From positions 3,596,001 through 3,660,000 of the forward strand of contig NZ_CP159835.1 of the NCBI RefSeq assembly GCF_047731265.1: a stretch of 64,000 bases of DNA, in the 5' to 3' direction. Below the pieces are notes generated by a model. The model was given only the letters and a program-made list of their open reading frames with translations, had not been told where the DNA came from and searched no databases. This document shows, piece by piece, positions 8,642 to 18,164 of this stretch (the first letter of the stretch is position 1; each line of letters begins with the position of its first letter). The DNA is from Patiriisocius sp047731265 (lineage in GTDB: Bacteria > Bacteroidota > Bacteroidia > Flavobacteriales > Flavobacteriaceae). Position numbers and translations under genes: made by a program.

Positions 8642-9541
8642 ATGGCAAAAGCAACAAAAAAACAAGCATTAGGAAGAGGACTTTCAGCATTATTGAAAGA
8701 TCCCTCTAATGATATAAAATCTGCAAACGATCCTAATGCAGACAAAGTAGTTGGAAATATTGTTGAATTAGACCTAGCCTCGATTGAGGTCAATCCTTTT
8801 CAACCAAGAACTAGCTTTAATGAAGAAGCGCTTCGTGAATTGGCTTCGAGTATCAAGGAATTGGGAGTAATACAACCCATCACCGTTCGTAAGGTTGACT
8901 TTAACAAATACCAACTAGTAAGCGGCGAACGTCGTTTTAGAGCTTCTAGCCTCATTGGGCTTGCCACGATTCCAGCTTATATTAGGATTGCCAATGACCA
9001 AGAATCGTTAGAAATGGCGCTCGTTGAAAACATTCAGCGAGAAGACTTAGATCCTATTGAAATAGCATTGTCATACCAAAGATTAATCGAAGAGATAGAC
9101 CTCACACAAGAGGAAATGAGCGATCGTGTGGGTAAAAACCGTTCTACGATTGCAAACTATTTAAGATTGTTAAAGTTAGACCCCATTATTCAAACAGGAA
9201 TGAGAGACGGCTTTATCTCTATGGGACACGGTAGAGCACTAATTACTATAGAAAACACAGACGACCAACTCGCTATTTATGAAAAAGTAGTAAGTCACAA
9301 ATTATCGGTTAGAGATACCGAAGCATTAGCAAGAGGCATCAAATCTACTGATAAAAGCGCAAAGCCAAAGGCAAAACCACTACCTTCATTTGCTCGTAAA
9401 GCAAGTAAAGAATTGTCTGATGTTTTTGAAACAAGCGTAGCCGTTAAGGCAACCGCTAAAGGAAAAGGACAAATCGTATTGCCTTTTAAAACAAAAGATG
9501 ATTTTGATAGAATCTTGAAACTACTTAAAGGTGAAGACTAG
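8642..9541 (+). CDS. parB: Chromosome partitioning protein ParB (Spo0J-like)
   Basis: parS-binding CTP-dependent clamp. The N-terminal catalytic domain (about residues 40-130) carries the box GERRFRAS. The central HTH domain (about 140-230) contains LTQEEMSDRVGKNRSTIAN and SMGHGRAL. The C-terminal dimerisation segment (about 255-299) ends GQIVLPFKTKDDFDRIL. Length 299 fits. The last 11 nt overlap the GTG start of the next gene. Confidence 0.96.
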   Translation: MAKATKKQALGRGLSALLKDPSNDIKSANDPNADKVVGNIVELDLASIEVNPFQPRTSFNEEALRELASSIKELGVIQPITVRKVDFNKYQLVSGERRFRASSLIGLATIPAYIRIANDQESLEMALVENIQREDLDPIEIALSYQRLIEEIDLTQEEMSDRVGKNRSTIANYLRLLKLDPIIQTGMRDGFISMGHGRALITIENTDDQLAIYEKVVSHKLSVRDTEALARGIKSTDKSAKPKAKPLPSFARKASKELSDVFETSVAVKATAKGKGQIVLPFKTKDDFDRILKLLKGED

Positions 9542-10124
9542 TATTCTCTATATCGCCTTATTGTTCTTTTCAGCTTCGATTATCGCTCAAAAAGATTCTC
9601 TTTCAGTTAAAAACGAGAAGTCTAATATTGTTATAAAAGATACTTTAGCGACCCAAGAGTACGATGCTTTGGCACCACAACGCGCAGCGTTTTATAGTGC
9701 CGTACTTCCTGGATTGGGACAAGCTTACAACAAAAAATACTGGAAAATACCTGTCATTTATGGTGGAATGGCTGCAGGAGTTTATTTCTATATCCAAAAT
9801 GACAATGACTATAATAGATTTAGAGATGCATTTAAAAGAAGGCTAGCAGGGTTTACAGATGATGAATTTTTTGGTGCTGGAGAGGAGGCTACAATTTCTA
9901 ATGAAAGACTTATAGATGCACAAAAAAATGCACGCCAAAATAGAGATGTAAGCGTCATTGTAACCCTAGCATTTTATCTTATAAATATTGTGGATGCTAA
10001 TGTAGATGCCCACCTTAGACAATATAATGTTGATGACAATTTATCCATTGAGCCAAATTTTAAACTGAATGAATTTGACAATACAGTAAATTATGGACTC
10101 TCATTTAAATTTAATTTAGAATGA
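9531..10124 (+). CDS. DUF5683 family membrane protein
   Basis: 197 residues, start GTG 9531 overlapping parB by 11 nt. It has a signal peptide (ILYIALLFFSASIIAQ), then the DUF5683 core: QRAAFYSAVLPGLGQAYNKK, a transmembrane helix near IPVIYGGMAAGVYFY, and a second near VIVTLAFYLINIVDANVDAHL. Genes of this family commonly sit between parB and dapB in Flavobacteriia, as here; the biochemical role is not known to me. It ends ATGA-overlapped with dapB, so the cluster is a single translational unit. Confidence 0.88.
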   Translation: MKTSILYIALLFFSASIIAQKDSLSVKNEKSNIVIKDTLATQEYDALAPQRAAFYSAVLPGLGQAYNKKYWKIPVIYGGMAAGVYFYIQNDNDYNRFRDAFKRRLAGFTDDEFFGAGEEATISNERLIDAQKNARQNRDVSVIVTLAFYLINIVDANVDAHLRQYNVDDNLSIEPNFKLNEFDNTVNYGLSFKFNLE

Positions 10125-10831
10125 AACTGGCACTATTGGGTTTTGGAAAAATGGGGAAAACTATTGAAGGCCTCGCACTTCAAAAAGGCCATATCATCGT
10201 TTACAAAAACACTTCAACAATAGAGGAAGGTTCATTGAAAGAAGCCGACGTTGCCATAGAGTTTTCTAACCCTCAAGCCGCTGTAGGAAATATTTATAAA
10301 TGTTTTGAATTAGGCATTCCAATAGTTTCAGGAACTACGGGATGGTTGGCCGAATTACCCAAAGTAAAAAAAGATTGCGAATCTCGTAACAGAACTTTTA
10401 TTTATGCGTCAAACTTCAGTATTGGAGTACATTTATTTTTCAATCTCAATGAGCATTTAGTAAAATTAATGGCACCTTGGGAGGACTATTCTGCGGCTAT
10501 AGAAGAAATTCATCACACACAAAAGCTAGACGCGCCAAGTGGTACAGCAATTACACTAGCAGAACAAATAATTGACAAACATCCAGTAAAAGAAAACTGG
10601 ACTTTAGAAGAAGAAGAAAAAGAAGAAGAGAAGTCCATTTTCATCGATGCCATAAGAACGCCTAATGTAAAAGGGACACATACTGTTAAATACACCTCTA
10701 AGATAGACACTATTTCTATAAAACATGAGGCGAATAGCCGTGAAGGTTTTGCAAAAGGTGCTATTTTAGCCGCAGAGTTTATAAAAGATAAAAAAGGAAT
10801 ATTCACGATGAAAGATGTACTAGAAATTTAG
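10121..10831 (+). CDS. dapB: 4-hydroxy-tetrahydrodipicolinate reductase
   Basis: NAD(P)H-dependent reductase of the diaminopimelate/lysine pathway. The nucleotide-binding loop GFGKMGKT is at the N-terminus, and the catalytic segment EEIHHTQKLDAPSGTA (about residues 127-142) holds the proton-donating His and the substrate-binding Lys. The length of 236 is slightly shorter than the enterobacterial enzyme, usual in this phylum. The ATGA overlap with DUF5683 indicates coupling. dapD is encoded at 52 kb in the same window. Confidence 0.95.
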   Translation: MKLALLGFGKMGKTIEGLALQKGHIIVYKNTSTIEEGSLKEADVAIEFSNPQAAVGNIYKCFELGIPIVSGTTGWLAELPKVKKDCESRNRTFIYASNFSIGVHLFFNLNEHLVKLMAPWEDYSAAIEEIHHTQKLDAPSGTAITLAEQIIDKHPVKENWTLEEEEKEEEKSIFIDAIRTPNVKGTHTVKYTSKIDTISIKHEANSREGFAKGAILAAEFIKDKKGIFTMKDVLEI

Positions 10832-10869
10832 TCGTTTTTCAATTTAAAATTTCTTAAAAAGAAGATACT

Positions 10870-12456
10870 ATGAGTTGGACACATTGGTTATTATTCATTC
10901 TTATCATTCAAGTAATCCATTTTTTGGGAACTTGGAAATTATATATTGCCGCTGGCAGAAAAGCTTGGGAAGCAGCAGTACCATTTTATAATGCTGTGGT
11001 ATTAATGAAAATAATAAATCGCCCTTGGTGGTGGACTATTTTATTATTTATACCCATTGTAAATCTTATCATGTTCCCAGTAGTTTGGGTTGAAACAATT
11101 AGAAGTTTTGGAAGAAATAATGCTACTGAAACTGCCCTAGGACTTTTTACATTTGGGCTATACATTTATTATATCAATTACACCCAAGAGGTCACTCACG
11201 TCAAAGACCGAAGCCTACAACCAAGAACTGGTCTAGGCGAATGGGTAAGCTCTATTTTATTTGCCGTCGTTGCTGCGACGGTAGTTCATACTTATGTGAT
11301 GCAACCGTTTACAATCCCAACTTCGTCATTAGAAAAGACACTACTCGTAGGTGATTTCCTATTCGTAAGCAAGTTTCATTATGGCGCGAGGGCGCCTATG
11401 ACGCCTATTTCTTTTCCGATGGTGCACGATACTATCCCAGTGGTAGGAACAAAATCGTACCGTGACAAACCTCAAATTCCGTATTTTAGGATTCCTGGTT
11501 TCCAAAAAATAAAAAGAAATGATATTGTAGTTTTCAATTGGCCAGTCGACACCCTCGTAGATATCAACCCCTCGTCTATGAGAGGAAGTGTTCAAAAACC
11601 AATTGACAAAAAATCAAATTACGTAAAGCGATGCGTAGGCCTTCCTGGAGATTCACTTGAGGTTAGGAATGGCTATGTTTGGATAGACGGAAAACAGAAT
11701 GTGCTACCTTCTCGTGCTAAACTTCAATTTTACTATTTTGTTTCTCTAAAAAAAGCATTGAATGAAAGAGAAGTAAACTATATAATGTCTCGATACGATA
11801 TTACAGATATTTCTAAACCTCAAGGATTTCCAGATACGGGATACCTTTTTCATATGACCGATGAAGCGAGGGACAAATTCAAAAATTATAAAGATGCTGT
11901 CGATATTAAAGCTATTAAGGAAAAAAGTGATCGTTTTGATCCAGGAGTTTTTCCATCAGATTCGCAATATAGCTATAGTACAGATTTCTTTGGTCCTATT
12001 TATATTCCTGAAGCAGGTAAAACTGTTGCCATTGACGCAGCAAGCATTCCATTCTACAAAAGAATTATTGAAGTCTATGAGGGAAGAGAAATGGGTGTTG
12101 AAAACAAAATCACCCAAAATGGCACTGAAGTATTCTTAAACGGAGTGCCTATTGCGGAGTACACCTTTAAAATGGATTATTACTGGATGATGGGAGACAA
12201 CCGAAACAACTCGCAAGACGCGCGTTCTTGGGGGTATGTTCCTTTTAACCACGTCGTAGGAAAACCTGTTTTTGTTTGGATGAGTTGGAATAGCAATGAG
12301 CAAGGATTCTTCAATAAAATTAGAACAGAACGCTTATTCACTACTGTTAGTGGGGAAGGAAAACCCATCTCCTATTTCTTTTATTTTTTAATTGCTCTTG
12401 CAGGGTATTTTGTATTTAACTTTTTTAGAAAAAGAAAAAAGGACAAATCCTCCTAA
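10870..12456 (+). CDS. lepB: Signal peptidase I
   Basis: Membrane-bound leader peptidase. The first ~110 residues form several membrane segments, followed by the helix before the catalytic site. The nucleophile is the Ser at about residue 153 in PTSSLEKTL, where the usual SGSMxPT box is modified. The general-base Lys lies in YVKRCVGLPGDSLEV, and box E is GDNRNNSQDARSWG. A further hydrophobic segment closes the protein (YFFYFLIALAGYFVFNFF). At 528 residues it is long because of a ~180-residue insert between the Lys box and box E, a form common in Bacteroidota. Confidence 0.95.
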   Translation: MSWTHWLLFILIIQVIHFLGTWKLYIAAGRKAWEAAVPFYNAVVLMKIINRPWWWTILLFIPIVNLIMFPVVWVETIRSFGRNNATETALGLFTFGLYIYYINYTQEVTHVKDRSLQPRTGLGEWVSSILFAVVAATVVHTYVMQPFTIPTSSLEKTLLVGDFLFVSKFHYGARAPMTPISFPMVHDTIPVVGTKSYRDKPQIPYFRIPGFQKIKRNDIVVFNWPVDTLVDINPSSMRGSVQKPIDKKSNYVKRCVGLPGDSLEVRNGYVWIDGKQNVLPSRAKLQFYYFVSLKKALNEREVNYIMSRYDITDISKPQGFPDTGYLFHMTDEARDKFKNYKDAVDIKAIKEKSDRFDPGVFPSDSQYSYSTDFFGPIYIPEAGKTVAIDAASIPFYKRIIEVYEGREMGVENKITQNGTEVFLNGVPIAEYTFKMDYYWMMGDNRNNSQDARSWGYVPFNHVVGKPVFVWMSWNSNEQGFFNKIRTERLFTTVSGEGKPISYFFYFLIALAGYFVFNFFRKRKKDKSS

Positions 12457-12468
12457 TCGTTAAACATT

Positions 12469-13086
12469 TTGAGCGAAATTTTAATTTATCCTTCTTATTT
12501 TCCTTCAATTGCATCGATGGCTGCGATGTCTCAGGCTTCGAATATAGTTTTTGAAGTGGAAGACAACTATCAAAAACAAACCTATCGCAATCGTTCGTAT
12601 ATAGCGCATAGCAACGGAAAATTATTGCTCACGATACCCATCACGCACCAAAAAGAAAAAGAATCTCAAAAAACAAAAGAGGTAGTTCCTGAAAATGATT
12701 TTCCGTGGTTAGCACAACACTGGAAATCCGTACAATCTGCCTATCGCACCTCGCCTTATTTTGAATTTTACGAAGATGACCTTTCTCCTTTATTTTCAAA
12801 ACCGGTAACAAATTTACAAGCCTTTAACCTACTAATTATTAAAGCACTTTTTGAATTAATCGGAATGGAAGTTCCTACAGAAAGAAGTTCCGAGTATTTG
12901 ACAGTGCCCAAACAAAAGGACCTGCGACATCTCGTTGTTTGCAAACGGGAAAAAAAATTTAGATTTGAAACCTACCACCAAGTATTTGAAGAAACCGAAG
13001 GGTATATAGAGAATCTCTCAGTATTAGATTTACTGTTTAATGAGGGGCCTAATTCTTTGTCCTATCTAGAAAGACAAAAACTATAA
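12469..13086 (+). CDS. WbqC family protein
   Basis: 205 residues with a TTG start at 12469, 12 nt after lepB. The N-terminus ILIYPSYFPSIASMAAM and the block YRNRSYIAHSNGKLLLTIPI match the WbqC-like family. WbqC members are found in O-antigen and other loci and are proposed to act in sugar-nucleotide or acyl-transfer chemistry, but their reaction is not settled. It is the last gene of the parA-lepB run and meets the EEP hydrolase tail to tail with no gap. Confidence 0.85.
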   Translation: MSEILIYPSYFPSIASMAAMSQASNIVFEVEDNYQKQTYRNRSYIAHSNGKLLLTIPITHQKEKESQKTKEVVPENDFPWLAQHWKSVQSAYRTSPYFEFYEDDLSPLFSKPVTNLQAFNLLIIKALFELIGMEVPTERSSEYLTVPKQKDLRHLVVCKREKKFRFETYHQVFEETEGYIENLSVLDLLFNEGPNSLSYLERQKL

Positions 13087-14118
13087 TTACCAGCTAACGC
13101 TTGCGCTCACTGGGTAGTGGTCAGAAAACGTTTCTTTTAAAGTTTTAAAAGATTGCACTTCAATTTCTTCTGAAGTTAAAATATAGTCAATCCGCATGGG
13201 GAACCACTCAAACCAGAACGTTGTTCCAAACCCGCTCCCTTTTTCATCAAAAGCATCTTTGGTACTTTCTCTTAACTGATCATAAATATATGAGTATGGT
13301 GTGTTATTAAAATCACCCATCATAATAAAAGGATGCTTCAATGTTTTAGAATGTGCAAGAACCGCAGCTACTTGATCTTGTTGATTTCTGAAGGCATGCA
13401 TCAATCTATTTTTTAATATTGATGTGTCTTGCTCTTGTAACGAGCTTACTGAGGCCAAAACACCTAATGAATTTAAGTGTAGATTGTACACTGTTATCGT
13501 ATCATTGCCCTTAATAACTTGAGAAAAAATAATATTATTCTGAGTGCCCTCAAAATCAAATGCTTCTTTATTAATTAATGGATATTTAGAAAAAATAGCA
13601 TGACCTAAATTTGATTTTTTATGTCTAAAATGAATAAAACGATACGGATATTCACTGAAATTGTGCGAAGTACCGCGATAGTATTCTTGAATACAAATAA
13701 CATCAGGGGTTACTTCAGTATTATTATCTGAAATGATTTTTGAAATCGCCACATCATCAATAACTTTTTCATAAGCATTAAAAATCCTTACATTATGACT
13801 CAAAACTATTAGCTTATTTTTACTTTTTACAGGATCTTCCGTTGAATAAATTTCATAGAAAGGTGTGAAATAAAAATAAGCAATTACGACTAAAATTGTG
13901 GAGAGCATCCATTTTCGCTTTAATTGTAGCAACCAAAAAAAAGCAAATCCGATGTTTAACAATAGGAGCGGTCCAACAATTACACTCAATAACGGAATTA
14001 TGGGAATAGATTTGGGCGGTAACAAAGGCAATAAGAAAGAAGCAAGTAACATGAATGCTACCAGCGTATTCAACCAATACATTATTTCAGAAAAGAATGA
14101 TAATTTTCTCAATCCCAT
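13087..14118 (-). CDS. Endonuclease/exonuclease/phosphatase family protein, membrane-anchored
   Basis: Three hydrophobic segments in the first ~100 residues (for example LNTLVAFMLLASFLLPLLP) precede an EEP hydrolase domain. The family motifs are all visible: LSHNVRIFN (Asn), CIQEY (metal-binding Glu), GDFNNTP (Asp/Asn), RIDYIL and SDHYPVSAS (catalytic Asp-His). Such proteins are Mg-dependent phosphodiesterases; lipid, nucleotide and DNA substrates all occur in the family. The active site should face the periplasm given three membrane passes, an inference. 343 residues. Confidence 0.9.
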   Translation of the reverse strand: MGLRKLSFFSEIMYWLNTLVAFMLLASFLLPLLPPKSIPIIPLLSVIVGPLLLLNIGFAFFWLLQLKRKWMLSTILVVIAYFYFTPFYEIYSTEDPVKSKNKLIVLSHNVRIFNAYEKVIDDVAISKIISDNNTEVTPDVICIQEYYRGTSHNFSEYPYRFIHFRHKKSNLGHAIFSKYPLINKEAFDFEGTQNNIIFSQVIKGNDTITVYNLHLNSLGVLASVSSLQEQDTSILKNRLMHAFRNQQDQVAAVLAHSKTLKHPFIMMGDFNNTPYSYIYDQLRESTKDAFDEKGSGFGTTFWFEWFPMRIDYILTSEEIEVQSFKTLKETFSDHYPVSASVSW

Positions 14119-14126
14119 AAAAGGTC

Positions 14127-15002
14127 TTATTGATTCCCTGCTTTAAATAGAAAATCCTTCTCGACTTTTGTTAAGCTTTCATAGCCGCTCTTCCCTATTT
14201 TGTCAAGAATAGTATCTATTTTTTTTTGATGATCTGTTTTATCTTCTTTAGAAACTTTTGCAGCTTTTGCTTTTGTCTTTTGAGTGCGATGTACTCTTGT
14301 AAACGGTTTCTCTTTTCTTGGCTTGAAAATATTTTGACAATACGAAATCATATTTTCAAACCATTTTCCAATATCGTTTCCTTTCATTAATTGCTTTGCA
14401 TAGAGATACCCAAAAGCAGCTCCGCCCAAATGTGACAATAATCCGCCCGCATTGGGAGAGAAAGGTAATTGCAATACATCTTTAGCTACTAAAACTGCAG
14501 CAATATGCCATAATTTAATATTGAACATAAAGATGCGAACCGTAGTATTGGGAGAATAAGTTGCAATAAAAACGATAATCGCTTGCACGGCAGCAGAAGC
14601 TCCTAGCAAATACCCACGAGAACCTGCAAAAACTGGAAATAAATTATAGGAAATTAAATACAAAAGACCACCGAACATTCCTCCTAAAAGATAGATCGTC
14701 AAAAAACGTTTGGTACTAAAAAGGTTCAAAACAAAAGGCCCGAACCAAAATAACCAAAGCATATTAAATAAAATATGAAAGAAGCCAAAATGTAAAAATG
14801 CGTAGGTAAATATAGACCAAGGTTGGATGATTACCTCAGAAAAATCATCTGGCAGTACAAACCAGGATGCCAACGATTCTTGAGGGATTTGAAAGAAAAA
14901 TGACCCGAGATAGAAAAACAAAAAAATAACCGTATTAATGGCTATGATTTGCATCACAACTCCCAAGGCCTTAAACTTATATTGTAAATTATTATAACTC
15001 AT
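14127..15002 (-). CDS. Rhomboid family intramembrane serine protease (second of two)
   Basis: Six-helix rhomboid core with HILFNMLWLFWFG, the nucleophile Ser in LLGASAAVQ and the catalytic His in LSHLGGAAFGY. The residue after the Ser is Ala instead of the canonical Gly (GASA, not GASG). After the core comes a basic linker and a short C-terminal domain ending SLTKVEKDFLFKAGNQ, as in the DUF6576 tail of Bacteroidota rhomboids. The start is ATG 15002; the frame extends upstream to 15065, but that part overlaps the preceding rhomboid. It lies 1 nt after that gene's stop. 291 residues. Confidence 0.9.
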   Translation of the reverse strand: MSYNNLQYKFKALGVVMQIIAINTVIFLFFYLGSFFFQIPQESLASWFVLPDDFSEVIIQPWSIFTYAFLHFGFFHILFNMLWLFWFGPFVLNLFSTKRFLTIYLLGGMFGGLLYLISYNLFPVFAGSRGYLLGASAAVQAIIVFIATYSPNTTVRIFMFNIKLWHIAAVLVAKDVLQLPFSPNAGGLLSHLGGAAFGYLYAKQLMKGNDIGKWFENMISYCQNIFKPRKEKPFTRVHRTQKTKAKAAKVSKEDKTDHQKKIDTILDKIGKSGYESLTKVEKDFLFKAGNQ

Positions 15003-15003
15003 A

Positions 15004-15753
15004 TTAATACATCCGGGTGTTGTTAAAACTATTTTTTTTCCAGTAGTAGGCCATAATAAAACCAAAAAGTGCGCCGCCTAAATGCGCCCAGTTCGCAATA
15101 TTTTCGCCAAAAACAGAAAAACCTGTGAGGCCAGAAAACAAATCCATTATCAATAATGCGGGTATAAAATACTTTGCCTTAATAGGGATTGGTAGAAAAA
15201 TAAGCATCAATTCCATATTTGGATACATCAATCCAAACGCAACAAGAACACCATAAATTGCCCCAGATGCTCCTACAGCTGGTGTATTAAAATCACGATA
15301 CAAACCTTCCAAAGTATCTATGGGCACTTCATTTAAAATACTACTTCTATATTGACCTGTTGCAAACATTTCAGTAATTTCTGAAGGAGAAACACCAGCA
15401 GCCATTAAAACATCCATACCACTGTTCACTTGAAAATAAGCAACTACCGAATGTATTAAAGCCGCTCCAATTCCAGCCGAAAAATAAAAGAATAAAAACT
15501 TATTTCTACCCCATTGTGCCTCTAAAGGGGAGCCAAACATATACAGTCCAAACATATTGAAAAGTATGTGCATAAGGCTATTTTGATCATGCATAAACAT
15601 ATGCGTGATGGGTTGCCATATTTGGAAATTAGGGTGTTCAAAATAATACAATGAGAATAGTCTATATGCAACATCACCAATGAGTAATGAGCCTGCATAA
15701 AAAATCACATTTATAATTATTAAAACCTTAACCGTTTCTGTTATTCTTCCCAT
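15004..15753 (-). CDS. Rhomboid family intramembrane serine protease (first of two)
   Basis: 249 residues with the full rhomboid signature: WQPITHMFMHD, LMHILFNMFGLYMFG, the catalytic GASGAIYG and AHLGGALFG. Unlike the following paralogue it keeps the GxSG nucleophile motif. An insert of about 45 residues (near MDVLMAAGVSPSEITEM) sits between helices. The pair is transcribed after mutL, with 38 nt between. Substrates are unknown. Confidence 0.92.
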   Translation of the reverse strand: MGRITETVKVLIIINVIFYAGSLLIGDVAYRLFSLYYFEHPNFQIWQPITHMFMHDQNSLMHILFNMFGLYMFGSPLEAQWGRNKFLFFYFSAGIGAALIHSVVAYFQVNSGMDVLMAAGVSPSEITEMFATGQYRSSILNEVPIDTLEGLYRDFNTPAVGASGAIYGVLVAFGLMYPNMELMLIFLPIPIKAKYFIPALLIMDLFSGLTGFSVFGENIANWAHLGGALFGFIMAYYWKKNSFNNTRMY

Positions 15754-15791
15754 ATTTATTTCCCGATTACCCGGTAATCTCTTGTTATAAT

Positions 15792-17636
15792 TTAAACAAA
15801 TTTCTTATCCATTGCAATAGCGTCCAATGTAACCAAAACAGGTTTGTTAGACGGTGAAACACTAGGCTCCTTGCACAAAAAAAGTTTATTTACAAGGTGC
15901 TCTCGCTCTTCTTTATTTAATGCAACACCAGCTTTAATCGCCATACTTCTAGCTAAAGACTTTACCAATAAATCATTTTGACTAAAATTTGCCTCTGGTA
16001 TTTCGGCCACCACATCGGCAACTAGGTTTTCTAACACTTGTGGCACTTGACTTTCTACCAATGCCACAGGAATTCCTTCTATACTAACTGTTTCGTCTGT
16101 AAAATTTGAAAATACAAAGCCTGTAAATTCCAATTGCTCTTGGATAGATTTCAAAACTTTTAAATTTGGTTTTGAAAGGTGAACTTCTAACGGAAATAAC
16201 AATTGCTGACTCACCGCCTGCTGAAGGGTAATGTTTTTAAGTAATTCTTCATACAAAATTCGTTCGTGTGCACGGTACTGATGGATCACCATCATCCCAC
16301 TTTTTATTGGACTAACAATATATTTATTTTGTAACTGAAAGGTTTGCTGTGTTGTTTCCTGTTCCTTATTATCAAACAATTTTCCAGTTACTTCTTCACT
16401 TTCAAAAGTAATTTGCCCTTCTTGTGGTGGTGAACTCCCATCGTTTAAACCCAAGTACAATGCCTCCCAATTAGCGCTTTTTTTATCCCGTTTATAAGGA
16501 AACTGAATGGCGTTTTGTTTCTTATTTTCAGTAAAAGGATTAAACGCCCTGTCTACCTCAATCGTGGGTGCTACTGCTCTTTTACCAGCATACGAATAAG
16601 GTGTTTCTAGACTAGATTCTTTATTAAAGTCCAAAACAGGCGCGATACTAAATTGACCTAAACTATGCTTGATCGTAGCGCGCAGCATTGCGTAAAGCGC
16701 ATGTTCATCATCAAACTTTATTTCGGTTTTAGTAGGGTGAATATTTATGTCAATCGACTTTGGATTTACTTCCAACATCAAAAAATATCCTGGATGTGTT
16801 CCGTTCTGTATCAATCCTTCAAATGCAGAAGAAACCGCATGATTTAAATAGGCACTTTTGATAAAACGGTTGTTCACAAAAAAGAACTGCTCACCCCTAC
16901 TCTTTCTCGCAAAATCTGGCTTAATAACAAAACCTTTAATGGTTACTAAATCTGTTTCTTCTTCTACGGGCACCAATTTCTCATTGGTTTTAGTTCCGAA
17001 GATATTTACAATACGCTGTCGCATATTACTCACTGGCAATTCAAAAACAGGCGATCCGTTGTGTAGCATCGTAAATGCAATTTGAGGATGCGCCAATGCA
17101 ACGCGATGAAACTCGTCTATTATGTGACGGGTCTCCACGGGATTGCTCTTTAAAAAGTTGCGTCGTGCTGGTATGTTATAAAATAAGTTTTTAACCGCGA
17201 TTGTAGTTCCACAAGGTACTACTGCGGGATCTTGAGAAATCACTTTACTTCCTTCGATACAAAGCGCTGTCCCTATTTCAGATTCGTTCGTTTTGGTTTT
17301 TAGCGCTACATGAGCAATGGCTGCGATAGAGGCTAATGCCTCGCCTCTAAAACCTTTGGTATTAAGATTAAAAAGGTCCTCTGCAACTTTAATTTTTGAG
17401 GTAGCATGACGCTCAAAACTCAACCGAGCATCTGTAGTACTCATACCCATACCATTATCTGTTACCTGAACCAAGGTTTTACCTGCGTCTTTAATTAACA
17501 AGGTGATAGATGATGCCTTCGCATCTATAGCGTTCTCTAATAATTCTTTAACCACAGATGAGGGTCGTTGTACGACTTCTCCTGCAGCTATTTGATTAGC
17601 AACGTGATCTGGTAAAAGTTGAATAATATCTGCCAT
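15792..17636 (-). CDS. mutL: DNA mismatch repair protein MutL
   Basis: GHKL ATPase that links MutS recognition to strand incision. N-terminal motifs: VKELLENAIDAKA, TDNGMGM and NTKGFRGEALASI. The C-terminal dimerisation/endonuclease domain (about residues 425-614) is present. Its metal-binding segment reads IHQYRAHERILYEE, so the first Asp and the next His of the usual DQHAxxExxxxE pattern are His and Tyr. The later CKEPSVSPSNKP resembles the third endonuclease motif in its Bacteroidota form. The ATG overlaps the stop of the upstream small gene by 1 nt (TAATG). 614 residues. Confidence 0.95.
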   Translation of the reverse strand: MADIIQLLPDHVANQIAAGEVVQRPSSVVKELLENAIDAKASSITLLIKDAGKTLVQVTDNGMGMSTTDARLSFERHATSKIKVAEDLFNLNTKGFRGEALASIAAIAHVALKTKTNESEIGTALCIEGSKVISQDPAVVPCGTTIAVKNLFYNIPARRNFLKSNPVETRHIIDEFHRVALAHPQIAFTMLHNGSPVFELPVSNMRQRIVNIFGTKTNEKLVPVEEETDLVTIKGFVIKPDFARKSRGEQFFFVNNRFIKSAYLNHAVSSAFEGLIQNGTHPGYFLMLEVNPKSIDINIHPTKTEIKFDDEHALYAMLRATIKHSLGQFSIAPVLDFNKESSLETPYSYAGKRAVAPTIEVDRAFNPFTENKKQNAIQFPYKRDKKSANWEALYLGLNDGSSPPQEGQITFESEEVTGKLFDNKEQETTQQTFQLQNKYIVSPIKSGMMVIHQYRAHERILYEELLKNITLQQAVSQQLLFPLEVHLSKPNLKVLKSIQEQLEFTGFVFSNFTDETVSIEGIPVALVESQVPQVLENLVADVVAEIPEANFSQNDLLVKSLARSMAIKAGVALNKEEREHLVNKLFLCKEPSVSPSNKPVLVTLDAIAMDKKFV

Positions 17637-17935
17637 TAAGCACTAAAAATTGACACGTCAAAGTCTATAAAAAAAAGGAAAATTAAGATTAAAATCGCAA
17701 TAATAACCAACACGGTTTTATTAAACTCTCCATTATTACGGTTGCGCGTTGCGGTGCGAGCGTTTTGCCAATGACCGCTATAATCATTATCATTATAGGT
17801 ATCAGAATAGGCATCAAATTTTGTAGGATGCTTATGCTCTTCTGCAGCTTCTTTTCCTTTATAATAACGTGGGGTATAATTAAAACGGTTGTTCGTCTTT
17901 AAATTTTTGATGACAGTAAATTTGATTGGTCCCAT
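17636..17935 (-). CDS. Small single-pass membrane protein upstream of mutL
   Basis: 99 residues: a basic, aromatic N-terminal half (PIKFTVIKNLKTNNRFNYTP, then YYKGKEAAEEHKHPTKFDAY) and one C-terminal transmembrane helix (KTVLVIIAILILIFLFFIDF). From memory, homologues between mutL and ribH in Flavobacteriia are often labelled riboflavin synthase subunit beta, but nothing here resembles that enzyme; the true lumazine synthase is the next gene. The N-terminal pattern (NNRFNYTPRYYKG) is conserved-looking. Topology suggests a cytoplasmic basic domain on a C-tail anchor. Function unknown. Confidence 0.85.
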   Translation of the reverse strand: MGPIKFTVIKNLKTNNRFNYTPRYYKGKEAAEEHKHPTKFDAYSDTYNDNDYSGHWQNARTATRNRNNGEFNKTVLVIIAILILIFLFFIDFDVSIFSA

Positions 17936-18164
17936 AACGTTCGTTTGCTCACGTAAAGGTATCGAAAATGCTGCTTTTTACGTTAAGATGAATGGCTAAA
18001 TTTTACACAAAAACCATACCCTTTGCAGAGATTTTCGATGTACGACAAACGTTCTACAATTTTTTAATCTAAAATTGGACTTCTTTACTTTGAAGAAAAG
18101 GCTATACTAATATGTTATCTAATTGTGAATTGAATGCAAGATTTATAATTCTAAATTCGAAAAT

